From: JASLZO01 sp965247995
GTDB taxonomy: Bacteria > Chloroflexota > Dehalococcoidia > UBA6926
Direction: 5' to 3'
DNA: 64,000 bases
Assembly (NCBI GenBank): GCA_965247995.1
Contig: OZ252041.1
Span: 496,001 to 560,000 of the forward strand
The notes beneath the pieces are model-generated. The model did not search any database. It saw nothing but the letters and a program-made list of their open reading frames with translations, and was not told the DNA's origin. The stretch's first letter is position 1; each line of letters opens with the position of its first letter. The translations under genes and the position numbers were made by a program. Below are positions 62,901 through 64,000 of this stretch, in pieces.

Positions 62901-63185
62901 CTCCAGTTCCACCGGCAGCCCGTGGGTATCCCATCCGCCCTTCCGTGGGGCGTAGTAACCTCGCATCGCCTTGAACCGCGGCATCACATCCTTGAACACG
63001 CGCGCCAGCACGTGGTGGATCCCCGGCACCCCGTTCGCCGTCGGCGGACCCTCGAACATCGTGTACACCGGCCCGCCCGCGCGGGCTTCCACGGACCGGC
63101 GGAACACGTCGCTCTCCTGCCAGCGTCGAAGGACCCTCTCCTCCAGCGCTGGCAGCGAAACCCTGTTGGACACCGGCTCGAACAT
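59967..63185 (-). CDS. ileS: Isoleucyl-tRNA synthetase, type-2-like with a GIHH signature
   Basis: 1072 residues from ATG 63185 (GAGGTGATG upstream). Class I synthetase with the editing domain, KMSKS as EKMSKSRGN, and the eukaryotic-like type 2 features NWYVRRSRRRFW and long C-terminal domain. In the N-terminal signature the order is GIHH (residues 55-58, in GVPGIHHVLARV) where most enzymes have HIGH. This 1st/3rd swap has been described in some type 2 IleRS and linked to strong mupirocin resistance. Controlled by a T-box leader upstream. Charges tRNA-Ile. Confidence 0.95.
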   Translation of the reverse strand: MFEPVSNRVSLPALEERVLRRWQESDVFRRSVEARAGGPVYTMFEGPPTANGVPGIHHVLARVFKDVMPRFKAMRGYYAPRKGGWDTHGLPVELEIERELGLFTKRDIEEFGIAEFNERCKESVFRYVKEWETLTDRIGFWVDMDDPYVTLTNDYIESGWWIFKQLWDKGLVYRDYKVTPHCPRCVTSLSSHEVALGYREDTPDPSVHIKLRVKETDEARNALPGMDVPTYFLAWTTTPWTLPANVALAVAGGARYVVIEGALGAGGQQERLILAEALVDATIEESHEVIAQASGRDLEGITYEPLFDWVELDRPAHRVIVGNFVSLTDGTGIVHVAPAYGAEDLEVGRAEGLPIVHTVQLDGTVAEFPGVRHSGLNFKDADPGITEDLRRRGHLYRSGTIEHTYPFCWRCDSPLLYYAKESWYLRTTAVKESLIRANREIGWHPEHIREGRFGEWLQNNVDWALSRERYWGTPIPVWICASCEDLQAIGGIGELVGQAELDGFVEGMDLHRPFLDAVTFRCTACGGRMERVPEVMDAWYDSGAMPIAQWHYPFENRDHFQQHYPADFICEAVDQTRGWFYTLHALAVMLSDGPAYKNVISLGHILDGNGEKMSKSRGNVVDPWRVIESRGADPLRWYMYTATAAGNPRRFSEELVADTVRRFLLPLWNTYSFFVTYANLDGFDPEDASAPPVEERPVLDRWLVSGLQRLVTSVTEQLESYEIGDAAKLIEGFVGELSNWYVRRSRRRFWRTEDDADKRAAYSTLYETLSTLCHLLAPLTPFVADEMYRNLVANRVVGSPDSVHLADWPESDAALIDPTADEAVRLVMKLSSVGRAARAKAGIKVRQPLAAAYAVLPSRLERDALPLVAEQLRDELNVKEVVAAEDESALVRHVVKPNLAHLGPKLGRDLDRVSKLIGSLDDAEVTRVAERARAGLPTDLDGVKLEANDLIVESDDRPGFVSVSDGPAMVAVDVTMTADLVMEGQAREIVRHLQELRRTAGLDISDRITAFVAVVDEDRRGDLEAVLAAHGNYVGQETLADHLATDVPPDNATGTRISLDGLAIELGVVKAG

Positions 63186-63216
63186 CGCTACATCACCTCG
63201 CCTGAACGACGGCATC

Positions 63217-63520
63217 AAAAAACCCGTCCCTCGCTTGGAGGGACGGGTCGCGGCCTCTGGCCGTCGCCCGCGGTACCACCCGCCTTGTCCAGCCCGTTAA
63301 GAAGGCTAGACCACCTCTTTGGGCACAGCCGCACACCGGCAATACCCAGGCCTCATCTAACGGCTGGCCAGACCGCCGTCTCCTACTCCCGGTACTTCAA
63401 CCGGTTTCAGATCGGGGCTCGAGAGGGATTTTCGCCGCCGGGCTTTCGCGTCCGCTCCCACCGTACCGGACTCGCTGTGCGGGGACCGCCGGCTACTCGT
63501 CTCCGTTATAGCCTCTCCGG
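63217..63520 (-). promoter_or_regulatory. T-box riboswitch upstream of ileS, with terminator
   Basis: On the minus strand the leader has stem I signals (AACGGAGACGAGTAGCC, 63491-63507 region), the T-box antiterminator element GGCGGGTGGTACCGCGGG (within 63267-63286, pairing to the tRNA 3' end) and then a strong terminator: ACCCGTCCCTC/GAGGGACGGGT with a T-run (63217-63248), 32 bases before the ileS ATG. Uncharged tRNA-Ile would stop termination. AUC triplets lie in stem I, but I could not fix the specifier codon. Confidence 0.88.
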
Positions 63521-63597
63521 GCATTGTGGAAACGCGTCCCGACCGTGTCAAGACAACGGACAACACCGCAGCCCCGCGACTTGGCCACCGCCGACGA

Positions 63598-63819
63598 TCA
63601 GGCGCTATCCGCTCTCCGAGGCGCGTCGTCGCTCAACCGGCCGAAGATGAGGTATGCGAGTGCCCCGGGCAGCATCCCAACCAGGATGACCCACACCCAT
63701 ACCCACTTGTTGCCGCCACGGACGTTCTTCCTTCGGCCGAGATCGATACCAGCGAACATCTGCATCGACAACTGGAACAGAACTAAGAGCAGAATCGCCG
63801 CAATGGCCAGGAACAGCAC
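63598..63819 (-). CDS. Small membrane protein with PLDc_N-like domain
   Basis: 73 residues: a first membrane helix (2-21), then LGRRKNVRGGNKWVWVWVIL, which matches the PLDc_N pattern of two helices joined by a basic turn, and a second helix ending YLIFGRL. Such proteins are found as N-terminal domains of cardiolipin synthases and as free small membrane proteins beside ABC transporters. Starts at GTG 63819 with AGGAGG 8 bases upstream. Its partner is not obvious here. Confidence 0.75.
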   Translation of the reverse strand: MLFLAIAAILLLVLFQLSMQMFAGIDLGRRKNVRGGNKWVWVWVILVGMLPGALAYLIFGRLSDDAPRRADSA

Positions 63820-63885
63820 GTCGCTAACCTCCTGGTCGCCTTGGCTTGGACCGGCGTCCTCGATCCAAGAGCGCCACAGCCATCT

Positions 63886-64000
63886 CTAAGCCTGCTCTCC
63901 CGCCATGATCCGTCGCTCCACCGCTTCCCGGGTCGGCGCACTACCCAACGGTCCGCTCGCCTCGACCGAAAGCGACGCCGCTGCAGACGCAAAGCGTGCT
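63886..64000 (-). CDS. PfkB-family carbohydrate kinase, C-terminal fragment (5' end outside window)
   Basis: Only the last ~37 residues are present, open to the right edge of the window. ARFASAAASLSVEASGPLGS and APTREAVE match the C-terminal helix of ribokinase/fructokinase-type PfkB proteins. The stop is TAG at 63886-63888. The substrate sugar cannot be told. The next gene, the small PLDc_N protein, begins 66 bases downstream on the same strand. Confidence 0.6.
   Translation of the reverse strand, partial: ARFASAAASLSVEASGPLGSAPTREAVERRIMAGEQA

Noticed and set aside
62562..63650. 362-codon plus-strand frame over the start of ileS and its leader
   Set aside because: It crosses the ileS catalytic domain and the T-box on the opposite strand; no recognisable protein.
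63783..63992. 69-codon minus-strand Arg-rich frame
   Set aside because: It overlaps the small membrane protein and the PfkB end in another frame and has no support.

Overview
The window is high-GC chromosomal DNA from a free-living bacterium. No 16S rRNA gene is present, so the taxon is inferred from gene content. A 23S rRNA gene standing apart from 16S, many acyl-CoA dehydrogenase paralogues, a tandem CaiB/BaiF protein, a T-box-controlled type-2-like IleRS and several secreted proteins fit Chloroflexota, most likely a Dehalococcoidia/SAR202-like lineage. I hold that assignment only moderately. No CRISPR array, insertion sequence or prophage was seen.

Layout. 0-3.6 kb: the tail of an M20 peptidase, then a self-contained transcription unit of promoter, 23S rRNA and initiator tRNA, with no 16S or 5S. 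3.6-12.1 kb (minus strand): marR, two MFS exporters, tsaE, tsaB, pepA, an acyl-CoA dehydrogenase and an NmrA-like reductase. 12.2-18.1 kb: housekeeping genes ndk, rsfS, mnmA and rnhB with a DMT transporter, a DinB-like protein and a CNNM/CBS protein. 18.2-24 kb: a collagen-like lipoprotein, two tRNA-Ser genes, the riboflavin set ribD-ribE-ribBA-ribH and a SIMPL-domain lipoprotein. 24.2-28.4 kb: lepB, a frameshifted NUDIX gene, a small membrane protein, a second NUDIX gene, then an AT-richer patch with an AbiTii-like putative defence gene beside tRNA-Lys. 28.4-36.1 kb: mutM, thrS, a DUF72 gene, the double CaiB gene, infC-rpmI-rplT and rpsT. 36.1-40 kb: relA/spoT, ccmC and a membrane protein.

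40-49 kb is the most unusual block. A MerR-headed protein with Lrp/AsnC-type RAM domains and a stand-alone RAM protein flank four genes: a Cys-rich mini-protein, a solute-binding protein whose two lobes appear circularly permuted and which ends in a Cys/transmembrane/Arg sorting-like tail, an Asp-box surface protein with a membrane anchor, and a lipoprotein joining a PsbP-like domain to a second solute-binding module. No permease or ATPase genes accompany them. 49-57 kb carries five tandem acyl-CoA dehydrogenase paralogues of two sequence classes, interrupted by a Phd/PIN toxin-antitoxin pair. 57-64 kb has a small HAD protein, a MoeB/ThiF-CysM pair suggesting thiocarboxylate-dependent cysteine synthesis, ribosomal protein L25, and ileS with a T-box leader and a swapped GIHH signature in place of HIGH, followed by a PLDc_N-like membrane protein and the end of a PfkB kinase.

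Together the genes suggest a heterotroph with broad CoA-thioester catabolism, a monoderm-like surface carrying anchored binding proteins, and a dispersed rRNA arrangement. Start sites were chosen by Shine-Dalgarno position and family alignment from memory. Domain calls were made by eye, without database searches.
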